Source: Dyella_B sp035486915
GTDB taxonomy: Bacteria > Pseudomonadota > Gammaproteobacteria > Xanthomonadales > Rhodanobacteraceae
Reading direction: 5' to 3'
NCBI RefSeq assembly: GCF_035486915.1
Contig: NZ_DATHMR010000204.1
Coordinates: forward strand, 10,405 to 74,404
DNA length: 64,000 nt
Shown here: positions 35,106 to 44,289 of the stretch, in pieces
Layout: each line of letters begins with the position of its first letter
How positions within the stretch are numbered: the stretch's first letter is position 1
Notes under the pieces: generated by a model
What the model was told of the DNA's origin: nothing
Databases searched by the model: none
What the model saw: only the letters and a program-made list of their open reading frames with translations
Program-made: the position numbers and the translations under genes

Positions 35106-36080
35106 TCACTGCGTACGCGTCGCCGGCTTTTCCTGCTTCGGCATAAACGATTCGACGATCGGTCCCGGCGCCACCTGGCAAACGGCCTCGAACGGACGCT
35201 CGAACAACTCACGCGCCCATTCGATAAACGCCTGCACGCGTGCCGACAGATGCTTCTTCTGCGGGTAGACGATCCACACGGATTTACCGGTTGAAACGGT
35301 GTTCGTCAGGATCGGCTCGAGTTTTCCGAAGTCGAGCATACATGCGGCGAGTACGTGCGGCGCCTGGATGATGCCCAGTCCCGCCACCGCAGCCTGGATC
35401 ACGGATTCGCCATCGTTGATAAGCATGTGCGCATCGACGTCAACGTCGACGCGGCCATTCGGTGTTTCGAACTGCCACTGACGCGGACGGCCGTTGGGAT
35501 ACACGTAGTTGATGCAGCGATGATTCTTCAGATCGTCGATGGTGGCCGGCGAGCCGTGCTTCTGCAGATATTCCGGTGAGGCAAGCAAGACATTCCGGAA
35601 GTAGCCGATCTTGCGCGCGATGAGGCTGGAATCTTCCAGCTCGCCCATGCGGATGGCGCAGTCCACCCCTTCCTCGTTGAGGTCGTAGGGGTAGTCGCAC
35701 ATCATCAATTCGAGCCGGATGTCCGGGTAGCGGCGTTCGAAATCGCTGAGCTGCGGAATGATCGCCGCGCGCCCCACCGAGACCGACATACCCACGCGCA
35801 ACTTGCCCTTGGGTTTGCGGTGCGCATAACCCAGGGCCTCGGTCGCCTCGTTGAGATCGGCAAGGATCTCCTTGCAACGTGTATAGAACGAGGCCCCATC
35901 GTCGGTTAAACGCAAGGCCCGGGTGGACCGGAACAGCAATCGGGCACCCAAATGCTCCTCAAGACGGGACACCGCGCGGCTGACGCCCGACGGCGTCATG
36001 CCCAGTTGGGCAGCTGCCGAGGCAAAACTCTTGGCTTCGACCACGCGAACAAAGGCGGATATAGCTGAAAAGTCTTCCAT
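35106..36080 (-). CDS. LysR-family transcriptional regulator beside the RND efflux operon
   Basis: 324 residues. HTH at about residues 15-60 ('KSFASAAAQLGMTPSGVSRAVSRLEEHLGA') and a substrate-binding domain with 'GVDCAIRMGELEDSSLIARKIG'. It is divergent from the efflux operon starting at 36226, the arrangement of MexT-type control of RND pumps, though I infer function only from position. The spacer has two palindromes (36101-36119, 36146-36161). Convergent with uppP. Confidence 0.88.
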   Translation of the reverse strand: MEDFSAISAFVRVVEAKSFASAAAQLGMTPSGVSRAVSRLEEHLGARLLFRSTRALRLTDDGASFYTRCKEILADLNEATEALGYAHRKPKGKLRVGMSVSVGRAAIIPQLSDFERRYPDIRLELMMCDYPYDLNEEGVDCAIRMGELEDSSLIARKIGYFRNVLLASPEYLQKHGSPATIDDLKNHRCINYVYPNGRPRQWQFETPNGRVDVDVDAHMLINDGESVIQAAVAGLGIIQAPHVLAACMLDFGKLEPILTNTVSTGKSVWIVYPQKKHLSARVQAFIEWARELFERPFEAVCQVAPGPIVESFMPKQEKPATRTQ

Positions 36081-36100
36081 AGGACCGATTATGCACCCAT

Positions 36101-36119
36101 TCGTGACTGAGAGTCACGA
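36101..36119. promoter_or_regulatory. Palindrome TCGTGACT-gag-AGTCACGA
   Basis: Perfect 8-bp arms with a 3-base spacer, 21 bases upstream of the LysR start in the LysR/RND spacer. Likely a regulator binding site. Confidence 0.5.
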
Positions 36120-36145
36120 GTCATATGATTACTAAACGGGTTTTC

Positions 36146-36161
36146 TATACTGGTCAGTATA
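36146..36161. promoter_or_regulatory. Palindrome TATACTG-GT-CAGTATA
   Basis: Perfect 7-bp arms, 65 bases upstream of the membrane-fusion protein start. The form resembles TetR-family operators (ACTGGTCAGT core) more than LysR T-N11-A boxes, suggesting a second regulator encoded elsewhere. Confidence 0.5.
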
Positions 36162-36225
36162 CCTAATATTCCGTTCCCTGATCGTGCTGCATTGCGGCAC
36201 GAAGGTATTGAGAGGGAGCGAGATA

Positions 36226-37476
36226 ATGTTGAAGAAAACCATTCTAGCCAGCCTGGTCGTTGTCGCCATTGGCGGCAGCTGGGCCCTTTTAGGCAGCCAC
36301 GGCGCCCATGCGCAAGCCGCTGCCGGCGGCGCCCTGCCGCAGGTCACCGTGGCCGAGGCGATGGTGCGGCCGGTTAGCGACAGCGCCGATTTCACTGGCC
36401 AGCTGCAGTCCGTCGATGCTGCCGATGTGCGCCCGCGCGTGGGCGGCTACGTGAACTCCGTTGAATTCAAGGAAGGTGCCGACGTGCACCAGGGCGATGT
36501 GCTATTCCGCATCGACCCCCGCCCATTCCAGGCCGAAGTAGACCGGCTGACCGCCAACCGCGCGCAAGCCCAGGCCCAATTGGGTCTGGCGCAAGCCAAC
36601 GCGGCACGCGCAAAGCGCCTGCTTGAACAACACGCCATTTCGCAAGAAGACGCCGACAGCATGAGTACCGGCGAGCAAAGCGCGAGCGCCTCGCTTGCCG
36701 CGGCGACCGCGGCGCTCGCCACGGCAAAACTCAATCTGGATTGGACGCAGGTGCGTGCACCGATCGATGGCCGCGTAAGCAACGCGCGCATCATGCCGGG
36801 CAACCTGGTGACTAGTTCGGATGTGCTGACCAGCGTGGTGTCGGTCAATCCCGTCTACGTGTATTTCGATGTCGACGAACAGACGTGGTTGAAGCTGGAT
36901 CGTCTGCGCCGCGATGCCACGAAGAGCGGCCGTGCCGCACGCATCGAAGCGACGATGGGTCTGGCCGACGAGCAGGGTTATCCGCACACCGGACGCATCG
37001 ACTTTGTCGATAACCAGGTGCATGCCAACTCCGGAACCATGCGACTGCGGGCGGTATTCGACGACGAAGGTGGATTGCTGACACCCGGCTTGTACGCACA
37101 TGTGCGCCTGCAAAGCGGCCAGCCGCGTCCGCGTCTATTAATTGATGATCGCGCCGTGGGTACCGATCTGGGCAACCAGTTCGTCTATGTGGTCGATGCG
37201 CAGCACAAGGTGGAATACCGCAAGGTCGATACCGGTCCGCTGTTCCATGGATTGCGCGTGATCGATAACGGCCTGAATGCCGGCGATGTTGTTGTCATCA
37301 ACGGTTTGCAGCGTGTGCGCCCCGGTGCAGAAGTGACACCGCAACAGGTCGCGATGAATTCGCGCCTCGATCCGCAAGACAAGGCATTGGTCGATGCTGC
37401 CGCGACCGATCCGGATGGAAACGACACACGCACTGCGCAGGCCAACACCGCTACGCAAAAGCACCCGCAAGGCTAA
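36226..37476 (+). CDS. RND efflux periplasmic adaptor (membrane-fusion protein)
   Basis: 416 residues of the MexE/AcrA family. N-terminal signal/anchor 'TILASLVVVAIGGSWALLGS', lipoyl half-motifs 'DVRPRVGGYVNSVEFKEGADVHQGDVLFRIDP' and 'QVRAPIDGRVSNARIMPGNLV' flanking the alpha-helical hairpin (about 100-170), then the beta-barrel and membrane-proximal domains. No lipobox Cys is seen. GAGGGAG precedes the ATG at 36226. Works with the RND pump and outer-membrane factor encoded downstream. Confidence 0.92.
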   Translation: MLKKTILASLVVVAIGGSWALLGSHGAHAQAAAGGALPQVTVAEAMVRPVSDSADFTGQLQSVDAADVRPRVGGYVNSVEFKEGADVHQGDVLFRIDPRPFQAEVDRLTANRAQAQAQLGLAQANAARAKRLLEQHAISQEDADSMSTGEQSASASLAAATAALATAKLNLDWTQVRAPIDGRVSNARIMPGNLVTSSDVLTSVVSVNPVYVYFDVDEQTWLKLDRLRRDATKSGRAARIEATMGLADEQGYPHTGRIDFVDNQVHANSGTMRLRAVFDDEGGLLTPGLYAHVRLQSGQPRPRLLIDDRAVGTDLGNQFVYVVDAQHKVEYRKVDTGPLFHGLRVIDNGLNAGDVVVINGLQRVRPGAEVTPQQVAMNSRLDPQDKALVDAAATDPDGNDTRTAQANTATQKHPQG

Positions 37477-37481
37477 TCGCT

Positions 37482-37582
37482 CCCTCCCCTGCATGCAGCA
37501 GGGGAGGGTTGGAGTGGGGTGAAGCCCTCCATGAAGCACACAAGCGTGCCCCCTCCCAACCTCCCCCTACAAGCAGGGGGAG
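37482..37582. repeat. Pair of inverted REP-like hairpins
   Basis: Hairpin 1: CCCTCCCCTGC / GCAGGGGAGGG (37482-37492 and 37498-37508) followed by TTGGAGTGGGG. Hairpin 2: CTCCCCCT / AGGGGGAG (37561-37568 and 37575-37582). The second element read on the minus strand has the same design (CCTCCCCC, loop, GGGGGAGG, TTGGGAGGGGG), so the two form an inverted pair like a BIME. It fills the 152-bp gap between the adaptor and pump genes and may affect mRNA stability or partial termination. Confidence 0.75.
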
Positions 37583-37628
37583 GAGCACAACGATTTACTG
37601 CGGTTTTATAGCTTTCGAGACATAACCC

Positions 37629-40600
37629 ATGAAAAACATTGCCCAGTTTTTCGTCGATCGGCCGATCATGGCCGCGGTGCTCTCGCTGATCTTCGTGATC
37701 GCGGGAAGCATCGCTGTCTTCAAACTGCCGATTGCCGAATATCCCGAAGTCGTGCCGCCTACCGTGGTGGTGCACGCCAGCTATCCCGGCGCCAACCCCG
37801 AGGTGATTGCCGAAACGGTGGCCACGCCACTGGAAGAGCAGATCAACGGCGTGGAAGGCATGCTGTACACCTCATCGCAAGCGACCAGCGACGGCACGAT
37901 GACGCTGACGGTGACGTTTGCGCTGGGCACCGATCTCAACAACGCACAGGTGGAAGTACAGAACCGCGTAGCACAGGCATTGCCGAAGCTGCCGGAAGAA
38001 GTGCAACGCCTCGGCGTGACGACACAGAAAAGTTCGCCCGACCTCACGATGGTCGTGCATCTGACTTCGCCCGATAAGCGCTACGACATGCTTTACCTGT
38101 CGAACTACGCGCGCCTGCACGTCAAGGATCTGCTCGCACGCCTCGATGGCGTGGGCGACGTGCAGATTTTCGGTGCCGGCGAATACAGCATGCGCGTGTG
38201 GCTGGACCCACAGAAGCTCGCTCAGCGCAACATGACCACCGGCGACGTCGTGCATGCGATTCAGGAGCAGAACGTTGCCGTGGCAGCCGGTGCGCTGAAT
38301 GCGCCGCCGGTGCCGGGCAACACAGACTTCCAGCTCAACATCAACACGCAAGGCCGCCTGAGCACGGTGGACGATTTCCGCAACATCATCGTGCGCACCG
38401 ATCCGGATGGCAGCGTGGTGCATTTAAGCGATGTCGCGCGTGTCGAGCTTGGCTCGGATCAATATGCGTTGCGCAGTCTGCTCAACAATCAGCCTGCCGT
38501 GGCGATTCCGATCTTTGCACGTCCGGGTTCCAACGCGATTCAAATCTCCAATGAAGTTCGCGCCACCATGGCGCAATTGAAGAAGGAGTTTCCGGAAGGC
38601 GTCGACTACAGCATCGTTTACGATCCCACAGTGTTTGTGCGCGGTTCGATTGAAGCCGTTGCGCATACGCTGCTGGAAGCGATTTTCCTCGTCGTGCTCG
38701 TGGTGATCCTGTTCCTCCAGACATGGCGTGCGTCGATCATTCCGCTGGTTTCCGTGCCGGTGTCATTAATCGGCACCTTCGCGGTGATGTATCTGGTCGG
38801 TTTCTCGCTCAACGCACTATCGCTGTTCGGCCTGGTGCTGGCGATCGGTATCGTGGTGGACGATGCCATCGTCGTGGTCGAGAACGTCGAGCGCAATATC
38901 GAACTGGGCTACACGCCGCGCGATGCGACACGACGCGCGATGAACGAGGTGACAAGCCCGATTGTCGCCACGGCGCTTGTACTGTGTGCGGTGTTCATTC
39001 CCACCGCATTTATCAGCGGCCTGACCGGCATGTTCTATCGCCAGTTCGCGCTGACGATTGCCATTTCCACGGTGATCTCCGCGTTCAACTCGCTGAGCCT
39101 GAGTCCGGCGCTCGCCGCTGTGCTGCTCAAGGGTCACGACGCACCGAAAGATCGCATGACGGTGTGGATCGACAAGGCGTTCGGCTGGCTCTTCCGTCCC
39201 TTCAATCGGATGTTCCACCGTGGTTCGGATCGCTACGTCGGCGGTGTGCGTCGCATCGTGGGCAAAGGTCCGGTGGCGCTGGCGCTGTATGCCGGACTCA
39301 TTGGCCTGACGTGGCTGGGTTTCAGTCATGTGCCGATGGGCTTTGTCCCTGCGCAGGACAAGCAGTACCTCGTGTCGTTTGCGCAGTTGCCCGACGCTGC
39401 GTCGCTGGATCGCACCGAAGATGTCATTCAACGCATGTCGGCGATCGCATTGAAGCAGCCTGGCGTCGAAAGCGCGGTGGCATTCCCCGGCCTTTCCATC
39501 AACGGTTTTACCAACAGCACCAACGCGGGCATCGTGTTCGTGACGTTGAAGCCGTTTGACGAACGCCGCGATCCATCGTTGTCGGCCGGTGCAATTGCTG
39601 CGGCGCTGAATCAGAAGTTCCTGTCGATCCAGGATGCGTACATCGCGATCTTCCCGCCACCGCCGGTACAAGGCCTTGGCACGATCGGCGGTTTCCGCCT
39701 GCAGGTCGAGGATCGCGGGCAGCTCGGTTTCGATGAGTTGTACAAGCAAACGCAGAACCTGATTGCTAAGAGCCAGAAGGTGCCAGCACTCGCCGGATTG
39801 TTCTCCAGCTATCAAGTGAGCGTGCCGCAGATCGATGCGGACGTGAATCGCGAAAAAGCGAAAGCCGAAGGCGTGGATCTGACTGATGTCGATCAAACCA
39901 TGCAGGCCTATCTTGGTTCGCTGTACGTCAACGACTTCAATCGCTTTGGACGTATCTACCAAGTGAATGTGTCGGCCGAACCAAGCTATCGCCACGAGCC
40001 GGAGGACATCACGCAGTTGAAGACGCGTAACGCGAAGGGCGACATGGTGCCGCTGGGTTCGTTCGTGACAGTGCGTCGCACAGCCGGTCTTGAACGCGTG
40101 ATGCATTACAACGGTTACGTGACGGCAGAAATCAACGGCGGTCCGGCCCCCGGCTTCAGCTCCGGCCAGGCACAGGCTGCGATGGAAAAGCTGGCGAACG
40201 ACAACCTGCCCAATGGCATGAGCTACGAGTGGACCGAGCTCACGTATCAGCAAATACTCGCTGGTAACACAGCCATCCTCGTGTTTCCGTTGTGCGTGCT
40301 GCTGGTGTTCCTGGTGCTGTCGTCGCTGTATGAAAGCTGGTCGCTGCCGTTGGCCGTGATCCTGATCGTGCCGATGGTGTTGCTCTCCGCCATCGCCGGT
40401 GTGTGGTTGTCCGGTGGCGACAACAACATCTTCACGCAGATCGGCTTGATCGTGCTGGTGGGTCTGGCCTGCAAGAATGCGATTCTGATCGTGGAGTTTG
40501 CACGCGAACGTCAACATGAAGGCATGAGCCGTCATGAAGCAGTGCTGGAAGCAGCTCGCTTGCGACTGCGCCCGATTCTGATGACGTCGATCGCCTTCAT

Positions 40601-40814
40601 CATGGGCGTGGTGCCGCTGGTGACTTCGCACGGCGCCGGTGCGGAGATGCGCCACGCGATGGGTGTGGCGGTGTTCTCCGGCATGCTCGGCGTCACCATC
40701 TTTGGCTTGATCTACACACCTCTGTTCTACGTGCTGATTCGCGCACTGGTTGAACGCCGCGAAGCGCGCAAGAAGCAGCACGCATCCACGTTGCCCGCTT
40801 TGGAGGGCCATTGA
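37629..40814 (+). CDS. RND multidrug efflux pump, inner-membrane subunit (HAE1 family)
   Basis: Proton-driven exporter of 1061 residues with 12 transmembrane helices and two large periplasmic loops. It begins MKNIAQFFVDRPIMAAVLSL. 'LFGLVLAIGIVVDDAIVVVENVER' in helix 4 carries the paired proton-relay Asp residues; 'GANPEVIAETVATPLEEQINGVE' and 'IGLIVLVGLACKNAILIVEFA' are further family marks. MexF-like rather than AcrB-like in the N-terminal loops, though substrate cannot be read from sequence. The outer-membrane factor starts 1 base after its stop. Confidence 0.95.
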   Translation: MKNIAQFFVDRPIMAAVLSLIFVIAGSIAVFKLPIAEYPEVVPPTVVVHASYPGANPEVIAETVATPLEEQINGVEGMLYTSSQATSDGTMTLTVTFALGTDLNNAQVEVQNRVAQALPKLPEEVQRLGVTTQKSSPDLTMVVHLTSPDKRYDMLYLSNYARLHVKDLLARLDGVGDVQIFGAGEYSMRVWLDPQKLAQRNMTTGDVVHAIQEQNVAVAAGALNAPPVPGNTDFQLNINTQGRLSTVDDFRNIIVRTDPDGSVVHLSDVARVELGSDQYALRSLLNNQPAVAIPIFARPGSNAIQISNEVRATMAQLKKEFPEGVDYSIVYDPTVFVRGSIEAVAHTLLEAIFLVVLVVILFLQTWRASIIPLVSVPVSLIGTFAVMYLVGFSLNALSLFGLVLAIGIVVDDAIVVVENVERNIELGYTPRDATRRAMNEVTSPIVATALVLCAVFIPTAFISGLTGMFYRQFALTIAISTVISAFNSLSLSPALAAVLLKGHDAPKDRMTVWIDKAFGWLFRPFNRMFHRGSDRYVGGVRRIVGKGPVALALYAGLIGLTWLGFSHVPMGFVPAQDKQYLVSFAQLPDAASLDRTEDVIQRMSAIALKQPGVESAVAFPGLSINGFTNSTNAGIVFVTLKPFDERRDPSLSAGAIAAALNQKFLSIQDAYIAIFPPPPVQGLGTIGGFRLQVEDRGQLGFDELYKQTQNLIAKSQKVPALAGLFSSYQVSVPQIDADVNREKAKAEGVDLTDVDQTMQAYLGSLYVNDFNRFGRIYQVNVSAEPSYRHEPEDITQLKTRNAKGDMVPLGSFVTVRRTAGLERVMHYNGYVTAEINGGPAPGFSSGQAQAAMEKLANDNLPNGMSYEWTELTYQQILAGNTAILVFPLCVLLVFLVLSSLYESWSLPLAVILIVPMVLLSAIAGVWLSGGDNNIFTQIGLIVLVGLACKNAILIVEFARERQHEGMSRHEAVLEAARLRLRPILMTSIAFIMGVVPLVTSHGAGAEMRHAMGVAVFSGMLGVTIFGLIYTPLFYVLIRALVERREARKKQHASTLPALEGH

Positions 40815-40815
40815 G

Positions 40816-42261
40816 ATGACACGCTTTATTCGTAATACGGCACTGTTTGCCGCCCTTGCGCTGGCCGGTTGCGCCAGCGTGGGGCCGGATTACAAAACGC
40901 CCGCAACGCCTGCTGCCAACGTGCAGGGGGTCGATACGGCACGCGAAAGCGCCGATCAGTTCCAGGCGCAATGGTGGACGCAGTTCAACGACCCGGTGCT
41001 GAATGCACTGATCCAGCGCGCTGCGAAAGGCAACCTGGATTTGCACATTGCAGTCGCGCGCCTCAATGAATCACGCGCGTTGCTTGGCAGCGCCAAGGCG
41101 GACCAGCTGCCGACCATCGATACGGATCTCGCCTATAGCCGGGCGATCGAACAGCAGCCCGGTTTTACGACGCAGCGCATACCGATCAAGACGTACGAGG
41201 CCGGTTTTGATGCGTCGTGGGAAATCGATCTGTTCGGTGGTGTGCGGCGTAATGTGGAAGCCGCACGCGCCGACATGGGTGCGAGCGAAGCGTCATTGCG
41301 CGATGCGCAGGTGACACTGTTTGCCGAAGTGGCGCGCAATTACTTTGAGTTGCGCGGTACGCAGCAACGGCTTGCCATCGCGCAACGCAACATCGCCAAC
41401 CAGGCCGATACGTTGAAGCTGATTCAGGCGCGCGCAGAGATCGGCACCGCGTCGGAGCAGGACGTCGCCAGCGCGAGCGCGCAGTTGAGTGCGGCGCGTG
41501 CGCAATTGCCGGTACTCGATACGCAGTCGAAAGCGTATGAATATCGACTTGCCGTGTTGGTGGGCGAACGTCCGGGTGAATTGGACGTGGATGTATCCCC
41601 CGCCACGTTCAAGCCGATTGCCACCGTGTTGCCCATCGGCAAGGCCGACGATGTGCTCTCGCGCCGTCCTGACGTGCGCGTCGCCGAGCGGCAATATGCT
41701 GCGGCCACGGCACGTATCGGTGTCGCGAAGGCCGATTTCTATCCGCACATTTCGATAGGCGGCTTTCTCGGTTTTCTTGCCGGGCAAAGCAATGACTTTG
41801 GCGGACCGGCATCGCGCGCGTTCTCCATTGGGCCGAGCATTACCTGGTCGGGGCTGAACGTGGAACGCGTGCGGTCCAATTTGCACGCGAGCGAAGCGCG
41901 TGCAGATGAGGCGGAGGCGAATTATCAGCGCACCGTTCTGTCTGCGATCGAAGATGTCGACAATGCGGTTGTCGGTTACAACGCCGAGCATGAACGCGTC
42001 GAACAGTTGATGGCGCAAAGCGAACAGAGCCGCCGCGCGGCAGATCTCGCACGCATTCGCTACAAGGAAGGCGCTACAGGTTATCTGGAATTGCTGGATG
42101 CCGAGCGCGTGCAGCTTGCAGCTGAAGACGATCTGGCGCAGTCAGAAGCGGCTATCGATACGAGAGCCGTGTCGCTTTACAAAGCGCTGGGCGGCGGATG
42201 GCAAGCTTGCAATGACGCGACTTGCACGCAAGTAGCCAACGCCGTCGCCACTGTCCAATAA
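40816..42261 (+). CDS. RND efflux outer-membrane lipoprotein factor (NodT/OprM family)
   Basis: 481 residues. Lipoprotein signal 'LFAALALAGCAS' with the acylated Cys near residue 20, followed by 'VGPDYKTP', standard for OprM/NodT proteins. The paired helical repeats of the TolC fold carry 'GFDASWEIDLFGGVRRNVEAARA' and 'SIGPSITWSGLN'. The ATG at 40816 is one base past the pump stop codon, so it is translationally coupled. Completes a tripartite exporter with the two genes upstream. Confidence 0.93.
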   Translation: MTRFIRNTALFAALALAGCASVGPDYKTPATPAANVQGVDTARESADQFQAQWWTQFNDPVLNALIQRAAKGNLDLHIAVARLNESRALLGSAKADQLPTIDTDLAYSRAIEQQPGFTTQRIPIKTYEAGFDASWEIDLFGGVRRNVEAARADMGASEASLRDAQVTLFAEVARNYFELRGTQQRLAIAQRNIANQADTLKLIQARAEIGTASEQDVASASAQLSAARAQLPVLDTQSKAYEYRLAVLVGERPGELDVDVSPATFKPIATVLPIGKADDVLSRRPDVRVAERQYAAATARIGVAKADFYPHISIGGFLGFLAGQSNDFGGPASRAFSIGPSITWSGLNVERVRSNLHASEARADEAEANYQRTVLSAIEDVDNAVVGYNAEHERVEQLMAQSEQSRRAADLARIRYKEGATGYLELLDAERVQLAAEDDLAQSEAAIDTRAVSLYKALGGGWQACNDATCTQVANAVATVQ

Positions 42262-42265
42262 TCCC

Positions 42266-42303
42266 CTCACCGTCATTCCGGCGCTGGCCGGAATGACGGT
42301 GAG
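42266..42303. terminator. 17-bp perfect hairpin between convergent genes
   Basis: Arms CTCACCGTCATTCCGGC and GCCGGAATGACGGTGAG with a gctg tetraloop. It lies between the outer-membrane factor stop (42261) and the AI-2E permease stop (42330). No T-tract is present. The GTCATTCCGG core is common in REP-like repeats of proteobacteria, so it may be a repeat that also acts as a bidirectional transcription barrier. Confidence 0.65.
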
Positions 42304-42329
42304 AGGGTGTTGCAGCGTGGGTCCAACCC

Positions 42330-43490
42330 TTAGCGCTGCACCATTCGCGCAAACCATTCCCACCCACGCACGCGTTCGGCAATCAGCTTCGCACTGGTCA
42401 GCATCGGCACCGCTAGCAACGCACCTGGCACGCCCCACAACCAGCCCCACACCAACAGCCAGACAAGAATGGCGATGGGGCTGATGCGCATACGTCGCCC
42501 AAGAATCATCGGTGTAATGAGGTTGCCTTCGACGGCGGTCACACCTGCGAAGCACAGCGCAGGAAGAACGCCGTGCAGCAAATCGTCGAAATGCATCAAA
42601 CCCACTAGCAACAACATCGTCGTGGTGACGATGGCGCCGAGGTAGGGGATGAAGTTAGCCAGCATGGCCACCGTTCCCCACAATAACGGATCGGGTACGT
42701 TCAACAAAAACAAAATGCCTGAGGTGATCATGCCGAGCGACACATTGATCACCACCGTCGTAAGAATGTAGCGCGACACTTCGGTCTGAATGCCGCGCAC
42801 GATGGAAACCGCGTGACGCTTGTAGCCAAAGTTCGGCGCAATCTCGACGAGCCGCCGCAATAGCAAATCGCCATAGATCAGAAAGAAGAACACCAGCAGC
42901 AATACCGTGAGAATCGCGGCGAGCACTTTGGGCGTATTGGAAACCACATCCCACACGCTGAACGCGACATCGGACGGATTCTGCTGCCCTGACTGCGCAC
43001 GTGGCGGCGCGTGTCCGTTCACCAGTGTTTGCGTCGCACGATTGGCCGCTTCCAACGGTTGCGCCACGTGCTCGAGTTTCAGCCCGAAAGCGTGGATCGT
43101 CGTCGGTGCGTTATGAAACCAGCCCACGGCCGGCTGTGCGAGCATGCTGATGCCCGCTGCAATGGCGGCAATCAACGTGATCATCAGCACGATGGCACCG
43201 AGCCAACGCGGAATGCGATGCCGCGCACCGGCTGCAACGATTGGATTGAGCGCCAAACCAATGAACGCGGCCAGCACCAGGGGAATCACCAGTGCCTTGA
43301 CGATGGCGGCGGTATAAAGCAACGCCAGTATCAGCATGGCATTGAGCGTCATGCGAATCGCGCGCAGATGCTTGCGCACACGATGCACGCCTTGCGTTGC
43401 ATGCTTGACCTCTTGGGTGACCTGCTTTTGCGCACCACCGGCATCCAGTGATGCGCCGCCCGGCAACACCGTCGGCTGCGGATCGTTCAT
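42330..43490 (-). CDS. AI-2E family transporter (PerM-like permease)
   Basis: 386 residues, about eight transmembrane helices. 'LALLYTAAIVKALVIPLVLAAFIGLALNPIV' near residues 55-85 and 'LTVLLLVFFFLIYGDLLLRRLVEIAP' in the middle match the family. Named for an AI-2 exporter, but members include Na+/H+ antiporters and other permeases. The N-terminal 50 residues are soluble. Its ATG overlaps the stop of the 102-residue protein gene by 4 bases. Last gene of the envelope/stress cluster. Confidence 0.85.
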   Translation of the reverse strand: MNDPQPTVLPGGASLDAGGAQKQVTQEVKHATQGVHRVRKHLRAIRMTLNAMLILALLYTAAIVKALVIPLVLAAFIGLALNPIVAAGARHRIPRWLGAIVLMITLIAAIAAGISMLAQPAVGWFHNAPTTIHAFGLKLEHVAQPLEAANRATQTLVNGHAPPRAQSGQQNPSDVAFSVWDVVSNTPKVLAAILTVLLLVFFFLIYGDLLLRRLVEIAPNFGYKRHAVSIVRGIQTEVSRYILTTVVINVSLGMITSGILFLLNVPDPLLWGTVAMLANFIPYLGAIVTTTMLLLVGLMHFDDLLHGVLPALCFAGVTAVEGNLITPMILGRRMRISPIAILVWLLVWGWLWGVPGALLAVPMLTSAKLIAERVRGWEWFARMVQR

Positions 43491-43795
43491 GCGTCGTCGT
43501 TATCGGTGTCGTTGCTGCCGCCATCCATGCCCAATTCGGCGATCAGTCGGGTGCCATACGCGACAGCTTCCGCCAGACCGCCGCTCAGCATCGATGCCAT
43601 GCCCGGCACACGCAACGGCCCGACTCCCAGCGTGCCGAGCACAAACCCGGCGCCCGCAGCGGTACCCACCGTTGTCAGAGGATGTCGATAACCGCGTTCC
43701 AGAAGTGCCGCGGCGGGTATGGCCACTTCATTGCGATGCGTCGCGACGCGGTCACGCGCCTTTCGCACTCGTTTTAGCTGCTTGAACAGACCCAT
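43487..43795 (-). CDS. Small protein of unknown function
   Basis: 102 residues. A basic N-terminal helix ('MGLFKQLKRVRKARDRVATHRN') precedes a Gly/Ala-rich, moderately hydrophobic region ('TTVGTAAGAGFVLGTLGVGP') and an acidic tail ('GGSNDTDNDDA'). I recognise no family. It overlaps the permease gene by 4 bases and follows the YqjE-like gene by 3 bases, so it is expressed with them. A single weak membrane segment is possible. Confidence 0.65.
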   Translation of the reverse strand: MGLFKQLKRVRKARDRVATHRNEVAIPAAALLERGYRHPLTTVGTAAGAGFVLGTLGVGPLRVPGMASMLSGGLAEAVAYGTRLIAELGMDGGSNDTDNDDA

Positions 43796-43798
43796 GCT

Positions 43799-44263
43799 TC
43801 ACCCCTTCCCCTTGTCGGCTTCGACGTCCTGCTCCGCCCGTTGCAACGTGTCGTGCATGATCGCCCGCCATTCCTGCCGCGTGGCGGGCAGGCTCATCCA
43901 GTGCATGCAACGGCGGAACAGAATAATGGCGCCGAACAGGAATAGCGCTTCCAGGAACGCCAGCACGATAAAGGCCTCAATCCACGAACCCAGCCATTTG
44001 GCCAGCACCAGGCCCAACAGACCCAACAGCGTGAGACCCAAACCGACGCCCGTGACGGTCGCCGCAAGTCCGGCGACGAGTATCCATGACACAGCTGTAC
44101 GCGCCAGACCCAACTCGGCAGCCAGCAGGTGCAATTGCGCGCCGAACAGCTTGCGCACGCCCTGCGCAAGCTCAGCTAGTTCGTTGATCAGACCGCTTGG
44201 CGGCGGTCCCTGCGGTGGCTCGGGTTGTCCGGCCACCTCCTCATCGCGCACGGAATCGTGCAT
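43799..44263 (-). CDS. Phage-holin-family/YqjE-like membrane protein
   Basis: 154 residues with two closely spaced transmembrane helices (about 57-87 and 93-115), a Pro-rich N-terminus and a charged C-terminus. 'LINELAELAQGVRKLFGAQLHLLAAELGLARTA' precedes the first helix, as in the YqjE/holin-X family. These proteins usually sit beside YqjD/DUF883 genes in proteobacteria, exactly as here. Role probably inner-membrane/stationary phase, not phage lysis; no phage genes are nearby. Confidence 0.75.
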   Translation of the reverse strand: MHDSVRDEEVAGQPEPPQGPPPSGLINELAELAQGVRKLFGAQLHLLAAELGLARTAVSWILVAGLAATVTGVGLGLTLLGLLGLVLAKWLGSWIEAFIVLAFLEALFLFGAIILFRRCMHWMSLPATRQEWRAIMHDTLQRAEQDVEADKGKG

Positions 44264-44289
44264 GGCCCGCCCCCGTGCTGGTGAATCGC

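Noticed and set aside
38817..40811. Open frame of 664 codons on the minus strand
   Set aside because: Antisense to the RND pump gene; His/Arg/Gln-rich shadow without family features.
43799..44263. Phage holin as a sign of a prophage
   Set aside because: The protein is of the YqjE type beside DUF883; no phage structural or integrase genes are nearby.
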